Shown here: one piece after another, positions 33,743 to 44,734 of the stretch
Layout of the letters: each line of letters opens with the position of its first letter
Numbering within the stretch: the stretch's first letter is position 1
Source of the DNA: Archivesica marissinica
Taxonomy: Eukaryota > Mollusca > Bivalvia > Venerida > Vesicomyidae
Reading direction: 5' to 3'
Assembly: GCA_014843695.1 (NCBI GenBank)
Contig: CM026401.1
Location: 24,923,376-24,987,375, forward strand
Length of the DNA: 64,000 bases
Translations under genes and position numbers: made by a program
Notes under the pieces: generated by a model
Told to the model about the DNA's origin: nothing
The model's database searches: none
Seen by the model: only the letters and a program-made list of their open reading frames with translations

Positions 33743-35253
33743 AACACAACTGTACATGTTTCCCATAGCGTGATGCCACCAACACAACTGTACATGTTTC
33801 CCATAGCGTGATGTCACCAACACAACTGTACATGTTTCCCATAGCGTGATGCCACCAACACAACTGTACATGTTTCCCATAGCGTGATGTCACAAACACA
33901 ACTGTACATGTTTCCCATAGCGTGATGTCACCAACACAACTGTACATGTTTCCCATAGCGTGATGTCACCAACACAACTGTACATGTTTCCCATAGCGTG
34001 ATGTCACCAACACAACTGTACATGTTTCCCATAACGTGATGTCACCAACACAACTGTACATGTTTCCCATAGCGTGATGCCACCAACACAACTGTACATG
34101 TTTCCCATAGCGTGATGTCACAAACACAACTGTACATGTTTCCCATAACGTGATGTCACCAACACAACTGTACATGTTTCCCATAGCGTGATGTCACCAA
34201 CACAACTGTACATGTTTCCCATAGCGTCATGTCACCAACACAACTGTACATGTTTCCCATAGCGTGATGTCACCAACACAACTGTACATGTTTCCCATAG
34301 CGTGATGTCACCAACACAACTGTACATGTTTCCCATAGCGTGATGTCACAAACACAACTGTACATGTTTCCCATAGCGTGATGTCACCAACACAACTGTA
34401 CATAGCGTGATGTCACCAACACAACTGTACATGTTTCCCATAGCGTGATGTCACCAACACAACTGTACATGCTTCCCATAACGTGATGTCACCAACACAA
34501 CTGTACATGTTTCCCATAGCGTGATGCCACCAACACAACTGTACATGTTTCCCATAGCGTGATGCCACCAACACAACTGTACATGTTTCCCATAGCGTGA
34601 TGTCACCAACACAACTGTACATGTTTCCCATAGCGTGATGCCACCAACACAACTGTACATGTTTCCCATAACGTGATGTCACCAACACAACTGTACATAG
34701 CGTGATGTCACCAACACAACTGTACATGTTTCCCATAGAGTGATGTCACCAACACAACTGTACATGTTTCCCATAGCGTGATGCCACCAACATAACTGTA
34801 CATGTTTCCCATAGCGTGATGTCACCAACACATATGTACATGTTTCCCATAGCGTGATGTCACCAACACAACTGTACATAGCGTGATGCCACTAACACAA
34901 CTGTACATGTTTCCCATAGCGTGATGTCACCAACACAAATGTACATGTTTCCCATAGCGTTATGTCACCAACACAACTGTACATAGTGTGATGTCACCAA
35001 CACAACTGTACATGTTTCCCATAGCGTGATGTCACCAACACAAATGTACATGTTTCCCATAGCGTGATGTCACCAACACAACTGTACATGTTTCCCATAG
35101 CGTGATGTCACCAACACAACTGTACATGTTTCCCATAACGTGATGTCACCAACACAACTGTACATGTTTCCCATAGCGTGATGTCACCAACACAACTGTA
35201 CATGTTTCCCATAGCGTGATGTCACCAACACAACTGTACATAGCGTGATGCCA
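33743..35253. repeat. 38-bp minisatellite
   Basis: About 40 units of 38 bp carrying ACAACTGTACATGTTTCCCA and TAGCGTGATGTCACCAAC. Five units (near 34399, 34693, 34875, 34980 and 35238) share the same 9-bp deletion joining GTACAT to AGCGTG. Minus-strand frames reading MYSCVGDITLWETC are repeat translations. Confidence 0.97.
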
Positions 35254-35457
35254 TGAACAGCGCATAATGTAACATTACCTGCTACAAGTACATTTTGAGA
35301 TCGGTAGGGCATGACTCAAGACTTGTCTCATAAAAATGCATTTCTTGGGTATCGTTTAGCAGCGCATTATTATATGAAATATTGGACCTTGACACACCAC
35401 AGCCTGTGCAGTCAATAGTTGTGTGTGTTTACGAATTATCGGTGGGGTGGGGGTCGC
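35254..35457. other. Spacer between array and SINE
   Basis: About 200 bp of single-copy sequence, nothing recognised. Confidence 0.5.
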
Positions 35458-35680
35458 GGGCTTTGCCTCCGTGGCCGAGTGAGCATGGTCGTTGACTTCA
35501 AGTCAAATCATTTGTCCCTAACTGACTTCCTCCATGTGAGGAATGGTGGCACCACCCGGTGTCCGTCCGTGCCTGATTGTGCTCGTAGATGTACTCAGCG
35601 ACAACCACCAATAACAGCTGGAGAGTTGCCATGTGGTATAAGCTGTTGCTGTGACCTTAAACTACAAAGCAAGTAAATAC
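35458..35680 (+). mobile_element. SINE family III
   Basis: tRNA-like head CCTCCGTGGCCGAGTGAG with GGTCGTTGACTTCAAGTCA. The body includes CTTCCTCCATGTGAGGAA, and the 3' block CAACCACCAATAACAGCTGG is followed by AGTTGCCATGTGGTATAAGC. The block order matches 42570-42795 and 43083-43312. The head resembles a class II (Leu/Ser) tRNA. I recall closely similar SINEs from bivalve genomes. Confidence 0.8.
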
Positions 35681-35734
35681 AAACAAATTTAAGTTTTACT
35701 TTAAAGTCATATTCCCATTTTATTAAAAATGAGT

Positions 35735-36060
35735 GCAGTGCATGTGAGTGTCCAACTTGTATGTGAGTGTCCCACTTGTGTGTGGGTGTCCCACTTGTAT
35801 GTGGGTGTCCCACTTGTATGTCAGTGTCCCACTTGTAGGTGGGTGACCCACTTATATGTGAGTGTCCCACGTGTATGTGGGTGTCCCACTTGCATGTGGG
35901 TATCCCACGTGTATGCGGGTGTCCCACTTGTATGTGGGTGACCCACGTGTATGTGAGTGTCCCACGTGTATGTGAGTGTCCCACGTGTATGTGGGTGTCC
36001 CACTTGTATGTGGGTGTCCCACGTTTATGTGGGTGTCCCACTTGTATGTGAGTGTCCCAT
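35735..36060. repeat. 19-bp minisatellite
   Basis: About 17 units of 19 bp such as CCCACTTGTATGTGGGTGT. Each unit is a partial palindrome (CCCAC...GTGGG). The period is not a multiple of three, so every frame cycles through the same peptide; the overlapping ORFs are artefacts. Confidence 0.96.
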
Positions 36061-36155
36061 TTCTTATGCCTGCTATTGTAATAATGTATGCTATAGTTTT
36101 AAAACGTAATGTACGCACGTTCAGTGTTTGCTATTATCAATGAGGAAGCCGAAAG

Positions 36156-38918
36156 AAAAGCGAATCTGTATTATGCAAACTATGATTATAGAAGAATCTG
36201 CATTATGCAAACTATGATTATAGAAGAATCTGTATAATGCAAACTAGGATTATAGAAGAATCTGTATTATGCAAACTATGATTATAGAAGAATGTGTATT
36301 ATGCAAACTATGATTATAGAAGAATCTGTATTGTGCAAACTATGATCATAGAAGAATCTGTATTATGCAAACTATGATCATAGAGGAATCTGTATTATGC
36401 AAACTATGATCATAGAAAAATCTGTATTGTGCAAACTATGATCATAGAAGAATCTGTATTATGCAAACTAGGATTATAGAAGAATCTGTATTATGCAAAC
36501 TATGATTATAGAAGAATGTGTATTATGCAAACTATGATTATAGAAGAATCTGTATTATGCAAACTATGATTATAGAAGAATCTGTATTATGCAAACTATG
36601 ATTATAGAAGAATCTGTATTATGCAATCTATGATTATAGAAATATATGTATTATGCAAACTATGATTATAGAAGAATCTGTATTATGCAATCTATGATTA
36701 TAGAATAATCTGTATTATGCAATCTATGATTATAGAAATATATGTATTATGCAAACTATGATTATAGAATAATCTGTATTATGCAATCTATGATTATAGA
36801 AGAATCTGTATTATGCAAACTATGATTATAGAAGAATCTGTATTATGCAATCTATGATTATAGAAGAATCTGTATTGTGCAAACTATGATCATAGAAGAA
36901 TCTGTATTATGCAAACTAGGATTATAGAAGAATCTGTATTATGCAAACTAGGATTATAGAAGAATGTGTATTATGCAAACTATGATTATAGAAGAATGTG
37001 TATTATGCAAACTATGATTATAGAAGAATGTGTATTATGCAAACTATGATCATAGAAGAATCTGTATTATGCAAACTATGATTATAGAAGAATGTGTATT
37101 ATGCAAACTATGATTATAGAAGAATCTGTATTATGCAAACTATGATTATAGAAGAATCTGTATTATGCAAACTATGATTATAGAAGAATCTGTATTATGC
37201 AATCTATGATTATAGAAATATATGTATTATGCAAACTATGATTATAGAAGAATCTGTATTATGCAATCTATGATTATAGAATAATCTGTATTATGCAATC
37301 TATGATTATAGAAATATATGTATTATGCAAACTATGATTATAGAATAATCTGTATTATGCAATCTATGATTATAGAAGAATCTGTATTATGCAAACTATG
37401 ATTATAGAAGAATCTGTATTATGCAATCTATGATTATAGAATAATCTGTATTATGCAAACTATGATTATAGAATAATGTGTATTATGCAAACTATGATTA
37501 TAGAAGAATCTGTATTATGCAAACTATGATTATAGAAGAATCTGTATTATGCAAACTATGATTATAGAAGAATCTGTATTATGCAATCTATGATTATAGA
37601 AATATATGTATTATGCAAACTATGATTATAGAAGAATCTGTATTATGCAATCTATGATTATAGAATAATCTGTATTATGCAATCTATGATTATAGAAATA
37701 TATGTATTATGCAAACTATGATTATAGAATAATCTGTATTATGCAATCTATGATTATAGAAGAATCTGTATTATGCAAACTATGATTATAGAAGAATCTG
37801 TATTATGCAATCTATGATTATAGAATAATCTGTATTATGCAAACTATGATTATAGAATAATCTGTATTATGCAATCTATGATTATAGAAGAATCTGTATT
37901 ATGCAAACTATGATTATAGAAGAATCTGTATTATGCAATCTATGATTATAGAAATATATGTATTATGCAAACTATGATTATAGAAGAATCTGTATTATGC
38001 AATTTATGATTATAGAATAATCTGTATTATGCAATCTATGATTATAGAATAATCTGTATTATGCAATCTATGATTATAGAAATATATGTATTATGCAAAC
38101 TATGATTATAGAAGAATCTGTATTATGCAATCTATGATTATAGAATAATCTGTATTATGCAATCTATGATTATCGAAGAATCTGTATTATGCAAACTATG
38201 ATTATAGAAGAATATGTATTATGCAATCTATGATTATAGAAGAATCTGTATTATGCAAACTATGATTATAGAAGAATCTGTATTATGCAATCTATGATTA
38301 TAGAATAATCTGTATTATGCAATCTATGATTATAGAAGAATCTGTATTATGCAATCTATGATTATAGAATAATCTGTATTATGCAATCTATGATTATAGA
38401 ATAATCTGTATTATGCAATCTATGATTATAGAAATATATGTATTATGCAAACTATGATTATAGAAGAATCTGTATTATGCAATCTATGATTATAGAATAA
38501 TCTGTATTATGCAATCTATGATTATCGAAGAATCTGTATTATGCAAACTATGATTATAGAAGAATATGTATTATGCAATCTATGATTATAGAAGAATCTG
38601 TATTATGCAAACTATGATTATAGAAGAATCTGTATTATGCAATCTATGATTATAGAATAATCTGTATTATGCAATCTATGATTATAGAAGAATCTGTATT
38701 ATGCAAACTATGATTATAGAAGAATCTGTATTATGCAATCTATGATTATAGAAGAATCTGTATTATGCAAACTATGATTATAGAAGAATCTGTATTATGC
38801 AGTCTATGATTATAGAATAATCTGTATTATGCAATCTATGATTATAGAATAATCTGTATTATGCAATCTATTATTATAGAAATATATGTATTATGCAAAC
38901 TATGATTATAGAAGAAGA
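36156..38918. repeat. 32-bp minisatellite with higher-order structure
   Basis: About 86 units of exactly 32 bp carrying AATCTGTATTATGCAAACTA and TGATTATA, with almost no length variation over 2.76 kb. Three main variants alternate: GAAGAATCTG, GAATAATCTG and GAAATATATG starts, and CAAACTATG or CAATCTATG middles. The GAAATATATG variant starts at 36639, 36735, 37215, 37311, 37599, 37695, 37951, 38079, 38431 and 38879. All spacings are multiples of 32, and the 96-bp pair recurs three times. Confidence 0.97.
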
Positions 38919-39056
38919 AGAATAAGATTGTATCTGCATATAAACCCACACATTTACAAGCAACAATATAATACATAATGTAATTAACGCAGCAAGACCA
39001 AGATGGCGAGATCGCATGACTTTGTCTTAGCATGCATCATTGATTATTACACACAC

Positions 39057-40478
39057 GCCAGGTAGCTCGCCAGGCATCTCGCCAGGTATCTCGCCACAGG
39101 TATCTCGCCAGGCATCTCACCACAGGTATCTCGCCAGGCACCTCGCCAGGTATCTCGCCAGTCATCTCGCCAGGTATCTCGCCAAGTATCTCGCCACAAG
39201 GATCTTGCCCGGTATCTCGCCAGGTATCTCGCCACAGGTATCTCGCCAGGTAACTCGCCAGGTATCTCGCCAGGTAACTCGCCAGGTATCTCGCCACAGG
39301 TATCTCGCCAGGCATCTCGCCAGGCATCTCGCCAGGTATCTCGCCAAGTATCTCGCCACAGGTATCTCGCCAGGTATCTTGTCAGGTATCTCGCCACAGG
39401 TATTTCGCCAGGTATCTCGCCAGGTATCTCGCCAGGTATCTCGCCACATGTATCTCGCCAGGTATCTCGCCAGGTATCTCGCCATAGGTATCTCGCCCGG
39501 TATCTTGTCAGGTATCTCGCCACTGGTATATTGTCAGGTATCTCGCCAGGTAACTCGCCAGGTATCTCGCCACAGGTATCTCGCCAGGTATCTCGCCAGG
39601 TATCTCGCCAGGTATCTCACCAGGCACCTCGCCAGGCAGCTCGCCAGGTATCTCGCCACAGGATCTCGCCAGGCATCTCGCCAGGTATCTCGCCACATGC
39701 ATCTCGCCAGGCATCTCGCCATAGGTATCTCGCCAGGCATCTCGTCAGGTACATCGCCACAGTTAACTCGCCACGCATCTCGCCACAGTTATTTCGCCAG
39801 GCATCTCGCCACAGGTATCTCGCCACAGGCATCTCGCCAGGTATCTCGCCACAGGTACCTCGCCACAGTTACCTCGCCAGGGATCTCGCCAGGTATCTCG
39901 CCACAGGCATCTCGCCAGGCATCTCGCCACAGGCATCTCGCCAGGTATCTCGCCACAGGTATCTCGCCAGGCATCTCGCCAGGTATCTCGCCACAGGTAT
40001 CTCGCCAGGCATCTCGTCACAGGTATCTCGCCAGGCATCTCGCCAGGTATCTCGCCACAGGTATCTCGCCAGGCATCTCGTCAGGCATCTAGCCATAGGT
40101 GTCTCGCCAGGCATCTCACCACAGGTATCTCGCCAGGTATCTCGCCAGGCATCTCGCCAGGTATCTCGCCACAGGTATCTCGCCAGGTACCTCGCCAGGC
40201 ATCTCGTCAGGTATCTCCCCATATGTATCTCGCCAGGTGTATCGCCACAGGTAACTCGTCAGGTAACTCGCCACAGGTATCTCGCCAGGTATCTCGCCAC
40301 AAGTATCTCGCCAGGTGTCTCGCCACAGGTATCTCGCCATGTATCTCGCCAGGTATCTCGCCACAGGTATCTCGCCAGGTACTCGCCAGGTGTCTCGCCA
40401 GGTATCTCGCCAGGGGTCTCGCCACAGGTATCTCGCCAGGCATCTCGCCAGGTATCTCGCCAGGCAACTCGCCAGGTA
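39057..40478. repeat. 12/14-bp minisatellite
   Basis: About 110 short units, mostly CAGGTATCTCGC or CAGGCATCTCGC (12 bp), mixed with CACAGGTATCTCGC (14 bp). All forward and several reverse frames lack stops, giving overlapping frames of up to 350 codons (39040-40092, 39531-40499). Arg/Tyr/Leu/Ser/Gly-periodic translations and mutual overlap show these are not genes. Confidence 0.97.
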
Positions 40479-40548
40479 GAGACAGTATCAATACCATAAT
40501 AACAACATTTCACATATTATAAATGTATGATTATATCAGCACATATAT

Positions 40549-40766
40549 GCTAGTGCAGTGGATGCGAGTTCGCTTCAGGTGCGAAAGGTCCGGTGTTCGA
40601 GTCCCGCTGGAGCCGATACGATTGTTAGGCAAGGCATTTAAATTCCACATTGCCTCTTCTCTCTCCTTCATGGCGATGGATTCCATCAGGAATGAGGTCT
40701 CGAGAGTGATTAATATAAGTTGAAATAACTTGTTTCGCAATCGAGCTAAGATAAATTTGTATAAAC
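40549..40766 (+). mobile_element. SINE family I, near complete
   Basis: Begins TAGTGCAGTGGATGCGAGTT, with GTGTTCGAGTCCCGC as B box. The body includes CCATCAGGAATGAGGTCTCG, and the element ends GATAAATTTGTATAAAC. This is the clearest plus-strand copy of the family. The head is a tRNA relic, not a functional tRNA gene, since no acceptor stem closes around it. Confidence 0.87.
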
Positions 40767-41085
40767 TATAGCACTATCAAAGCATATGTTGTCTTTTCAT
40801 AAATGCTTTATATGCAAATACGATTTGCCAGGCATCTCGCAATCATTGTTAAATAAATAAAGCAGTAATACATATATCGTGTGTTGTGTGTTGGTATGTA
40901 GTGCGTAGTACAGTGGAACACAGAGAGGCGATCGTGAGTAAGGTGATTACAAGTAAATGAAAGGGAAACATTCCACGAAAACAGGATCATAATAAATACT
41001 TAATCTAGTATCTAACAATGCTTCACTTGCATGAATTAAATATTCGTTCTATGTCATCGTAATGGTGATTTATTTATCATTGTTA
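40767..41085. other. Spacer
   Basis: Single-copy AT-rich sequence with no gene recognised. Confidence 0.5.
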
Positions 41086-41240
41086 CGTCACCGTAATGGT
41101 GCGGATTCGACACTTGCATTATGACGTCGCCGTAGCGGGGCGTGTTCGAAACATGACGTCGCCGTAACGGTTAGTTCGGAACTTGGATTATGACGTCACA
41201 GTAGCGAGGCGGATTCGAAACTTGGACCAGTTAGTCACTG
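41086..41240. repeat. Degenerate ~45-55-bp repeat with TGACGTC cores
   Basis: About three diverged units, each with TGACGTC followed by a CCGTAGCGGGGCG-like segment and a TTCGAAACTTGG-like segment. One unit holds a perfect TGACGTCA palindrome at 41191-41198, the consensus cyclic-AMP response element. Whether it is bound is unknown. Confidence 0.7.
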
Positions 41241-41300
41241 TAACAGAAACCTAACTTATTTCTTTAGAATTTCCTTAGAAATACGATGACGTCGCTTAGT

Positions 41301-41461
41301 GTATACATGTTTATTTTAGCTCGATTGCGAAACAGGTTCTTATAACTTATATTAATCACTATCGAGGCCTCATTCGTGATGGAATCTATCGCAACGAGGG
41401 TGAGAGAATAGGCAGCATGGAACTTAATGCCTTGCCTTAGGCCACAATAGTAGCAGCTCCA
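41301..41461 (-). mobile_element. SINE family I, lacking its tRNA head
   Basis: The minus-strand body and 3' end of family I are present (complement of TTTATTTTAGCTCGATTGCG, then the CCTCATTCGTGATGGAAT block). The sequence stops at GGCTCC-like AGCAGCTCCA without the promoter head. A unit of the 21-bp repeat occurs on each side, so it inserted into, or was captured by, that array. Confidence 0.8.
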
Positions 41462-41465
41462 ACTG

Positions 41466-41868
41466 TAATACGGTGACGTCGCTCATCAATACGATGACGT
41501 CGCTTATCGATACAGTGACGTCGCTTAGCAATACGATGGCGTCATTTAAACATACGGTGACGTCGCTTAACATTACATTGACGTCGTTTAGAAATACGTT
41601 GACGTAATCTAGAAATACGTTGACGTCGCTTAGAAATACTGTGACGTCGCTTAACAATACGTTGACGTCGTTTTGCACTACAGTGATGTCGCTTAACAAT
41701 ATGATGGCATCGCTTAGCAATACGATGCCGTCACTTAGAAATACGATGACGTCGCATAGCAATACGTATACATTTCTTAGCAATACCATTACGTCGCTTA
41801 GCATTATGGTGACGTCGCTTAGCGATATGGTGACGTTGCTTAAAACGAATCTGGCAACTCGCCAAAAC
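41466..41868. repeat. 21-bp minisatellite with repeated TGACGTC motif
   Basis: About 18-19 units of 21 bp, for example AATACGATGACGTCGCTTAG. Ten of 18 units keep an exact TGACGTC, the core of CREB/ATF-type binding sites. Because 21 is a multiple of three, a long minus-strand frame (41424-41921) reads LSDVTV-type heptapeptides; I regard it as non-coding. Confidence 0.93.
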
Positions 41869-42329
41869 AATATATAACGTGATCGTAAATACACAACACA
41901 TACATGCATTGTCAGTTTCATTGGTATTGCAGTAAACTATAAGGTTTAGTGCACATGTTCTCTTACCTGGAACAAAATACCCCTGTTGAGAGACAATAGC
42001 TCATTTATAATTCAAGATGTATGAAGATGCAGGCGCTATTACAGAATGTAAAAGAACAAATTATTTGGTTAATGTCGCTGTCTACGAAAACGTATGCATA
42101 ATAAATGAACGACGTATGATCCGATGCAACCATTTATCGTTTCTACACAAAAGCAAAATTACCAATGTGGACTCTGCACTACCTAGAATGTATTTCGTTT
42201 ATGGATTGAATGCACACAGCATCTGAAGCATTATTCGCATGAAATATGAATATTGCATTCAGTCGCCATGGGCTGCATTCAAATACGATATTCTTGTATG
42301 AAGCATTGCCTTTTCTTTTTTGATGCACT
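41869..42329. other. Spacer with an unconvincing 69-codon open frame
   Basis: An ATG frame at 42017-42226 has a non-repetitive translation but no recognisable domain and no splice context. I do not call a gene. Confidence 0.45.
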
Positions 42330-42562
42330 TACTTATCGTCGCACCCTGGTTAACCCGGGCGGTTAATCCAGAACTATGTTAGTATTTTTATTATTGAATG
42401 CTAGTGCAAGATACAGAACAGCTTCCAGTGTTTACATGTCCGTTGTATAGCACCGAGACATGATACCTCGGTTAATAGCCCTCCCATACGAAATACCAAA
42501 TGTTATTAGGGTCACACAAGAGATCGAATCTGCGAATCCTGGATTCACAGTTCAACGTTCTG
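42330..42562 (-). mobile_element. SINE family II, diverged copy
   Basis: The family II body is recognisable on the plus strand as ACTTATCGTCGCACCCTGG, AGTGCAAGATACAGA and ATACCTCGGTTAATAG. The tRNA-like head region is GAGATCGAATCTGCGAATCC. It ends directly against a family III SINE. Confidence 0.72.
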
Positions 42563-42569
42563 TTCTTTC

Positions 42570-42795
42570 TGGGGCTACGAGTGCATGGTTAAGATCACTG
42601 CCTTCAAACCATTGCCCTTCATCCACTGGGGATGTCGAAATAATTCAATTGAGGAAGCTGCAACTGGCTCGCGGTAGGTCAGTGGTTCTACACGGGTGCC
42701 TGTGAGGGCGTGATACTTGGAGAGGCACACCGGGGATCGTCCTCCACCAATACGAGCTGGAACGTCGCTGGTGCGACGCTAATCGCCTCAAAAAA
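42570..42795 (+). mobile_element. SINE family III
   Basis: Degenerate tRNA-like head (TGCATGGTTAAGATCACTG). The body includes GGTAGGTCAGTGGTTCTAC and CACCGGGGATCGTCCTCCAC. The 3' end has GCTGGAACGTCGCTGGTGCG and GACGCTAATCGCC, then an A/C-rich AAACAAAC tail. The family's ATAATAGCTGG and gcGACGttaA-like end is the block I associate with molluscan SINEs. Confidence 0.8.
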
Positions 42796-43082
42796 CAAAC
42801 AAACCAAACAAATACTCTGTTCTTTGCTTAAGTAATCTGCTTGCATATAATAATGGTGAATACTAATACTTAATGACACGTCATCGGTGCTGTTGCATTG
42901 AAGATCAATTTATCAGCTTTATTTGCAAATCCGGTGCACAAGTTTTCCTGGATATTGTTGAGGTTGCACAGTGATATAGTAATCTCATTTGGACTTACTA
43001 GGCTTCACCGAAGCCGTATTGGTTTGAACTATGGCTTATGCATATATGATTCAGATGAAGGAAAATGAAGAGAATGGGGATA
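42796..43082. other. Spacer between SINEs
   Basis: Single-copy sequence, no gene recognised. Confidence 0.5.
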
Positions 43083-43312
43083 ATAGGGGCTCCCTTCACA
43101 CAATGATTAAGGTCGTTGAGGTCTAATTGCTTGCCCCTCACCGCTTTAATTTTGAATCACATTGGTAGTGTCGCGTCCATGTGACGATTATATCCAGTCG
43201 GCTAGCGTAAGGTCGATGGTTCTACCTAGGTGCCCGCCCGTGCCGGAAATACTGCTAAGAGGGACACCCACATACGTCCTCCATCAATAATAGCTGGCTC
43301 GTGCGCATATAC
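43083..43312 (+). mobile_element. SINE family III
   Basis: Head CAATGATTAAGGTCGTTGAG with TCTAATTGCTTGCCCCTCAC and TTTGAATCAC as degenerate B-box region. The body includes AAGGTCGATGGTTCTACC, GTGCCCGCCCGTGCCGG and CCTCCATCAATAATAGCTGG. It parallels 42570-42795 block for block. Confidence 0.8.
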
Positions 43313-43723
43313 ATAGTCCATGGAATAAAGTGCAATATCGGGCTTAGTTGTACATGCTGACATTCCCTGGAAAATATGTAGTTGCTGTTTTCATCAAACT
43401 ATCCTGTCCGTGTTGTGACCTACATAGTTTGTGTTGTTATTATTTTATTGCTTATTTACATTTATATATAACACACCAGCCACTTGAGACTTACAACAAA
43501 ATTGACTGTTTGTAAGTTCGGAGATTCTTAAGATAATGTTACATTGTTTCAAAGAATGAATTGTAATACATGTATGTATTCGCTCAATTGGTACAATCGT
43601 CCCCAGTGAATTACAACCGTCATTGGTGTGTTAAATAACGCAAGATAGATTGATGGTCTATACGTATCTATTTTGACCAGATTGAAAGCGAAGTTCTTTC
43701 CAATTATGTGTAATCATTATGGA
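43313..43723. other. Spacer
   Basis: Single-copy AT-rich sequence, no gene recognised. Confidence 0.5.
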
Positions 43724-44282
43724 GACAGGGACCTCCGCGGCCTAGTGGATAAGATCGACAGGGACCTCCGCGGCCTAATGGATAAGGTCGACAGGGACCT
43801 CCGCGGCCTAGTGGTATGGTCGACAGGGACCTCCGCGGCCTAGTGGATAAGGTCGACAGGGACATCCGCGGCCTAGTGGTATGGTCGACAGGGACCTCCG
43901 CGGCCTAGTGGATACGGTCGACAGGGACCTCCGCGGCCTAGTGGATGAGGTCGACAGGGACCTCCGCGGCCTAGTGGTTAAGATCGACAGGGGCTTCCGC
44001 GGCCTAGTGGATAAGGTCGACAGGGACCTCCGCGGCCTAGTGGTTAAGGTCGACAGGGACCTCCGCGGCCTAGTGGTTAAGGTCGACAGGGACCTCCGCG
44101 GCCTAGTGGTAAGGTCGACAGGGACCTCCGCGGCCTAGTGGTAAGGTCGACAGGGACCTCCGCGGCCTAGTGGATAAGGTCGACAGGGACCTCCGCGGCC
44201 TAGTGGTTAAGGTCGACAGGGACCTCCGCGGCCTAGTGGATAAGGTCGACAGGGACTTCCGCGGCCTAGTGGATAAGGTCGA
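43724..44282 (+). repeat. 33-bp array made of SINE III tRNA-like heads
   Basis: About 17 units, mostly 33 bp, each reading GACAGGGACCTCCGCGGCC then TAGTGGATAAGGTC or TAGTGGTTAAGGTC. This is the first part of the family III tRNA-like head (compare CCTCCGTGGCCGAGTGAG near 35466 and ATTAAGGTCGTTGA near 43104). Some units are shortened to TAGTGGTATGGTC or TAGTGGTAAGGTC. The last unit runs into the following part of the same SINE. Confidence 0.92.
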
Positions 44283-44350
44283 TGTCTTAAAATCACGTCC
44301 CCTTCTCAGTTGCCGGGTTCTTCATCCACAATTAATAGCTGGAAAGTTGC
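44283..44350 (+). mobile_element. SINE family III body remnant between two arrays
   Basis: TGTCTTAAAATCACGTCCCC continues the head as in intact copies, then CATCCACAATTAATAGCTGG and AAAGTTGC give the 3' block. The central part between them is deleted. The unit on its left is a SINE head, and the array on its right is built from the SINE tail. Confidence 0.85.
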
Positions 44351-44490
44351 GGTATAACCTACGCTGTTGCGGTATAACCTACGCTGTTGCGGTATAACCT
44401 ACGCTGTTGCGGTATAACCTACGCTGTTGCGGTATAACCTACGCTGTTGCGATATACCCTACGCTGTTGCGGTATAACCTACGCTGTTGA
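44351..44490 (+). repeat. 20-bp array made of the SINE III tail
   Basis: Exactly seven units of GGTATAACCTACGCTGTTGC with two or three substitutions in total. The unit corresponds to the tail that follows AGCTGG-AAAGTTGC in family III (compare GTGGTATAAGCTGTTGCTGTG near 35633). Confidence 0.92.
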
Positions 44491-44734
44491 TGCCATGTTA
44501 AACATGTTATGCAATCTGTATCAATCTAGTCATTTTATCTGGTCATTATTTTTATTTCATTTAATGTTTTATTTCCAATGTATTGAGGTTTAGTAAATAC
44601 CTATTCAATGTCAGGCAATTGTAATTCACTATGTGCAATAATTTGATTGACTGATTAGCCTTTCCGATGTCATATTCCAAGGACCACAATGGAAATAAGA
44701 GAGCTTTGTTGCTCTCATTTTGTGTTATCCTTGG
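44491..44734. other. Spacer
   Basis: Single-copy sequence, nothing recognised. Confidence 0.5.

Noticed and set aside
36156..38918. Centromeric or telomeric satellite
   Set aside because: Only 2.8 kb long and located inside a gene intron; the unit is not telomere-like.
39040..40499. Long overlapping open frames (up to 350 codons) on both strands
   Set aside because: They lie wholly in the 12/14-bp array, overlap in several frames, and give periodic low-complexity peptides.
40549..40620. tRNA gene
   Set aside because: A and B boxes are present but no closing acceptor stem, and the same head with a common 3' body recurs as a dispersed SINE.
42017..42226. 69-codon open frame in intron 1
   Set aside because: Non-repetitive but short, no recognisable domain; compatible with chance in AT-rich DNA.
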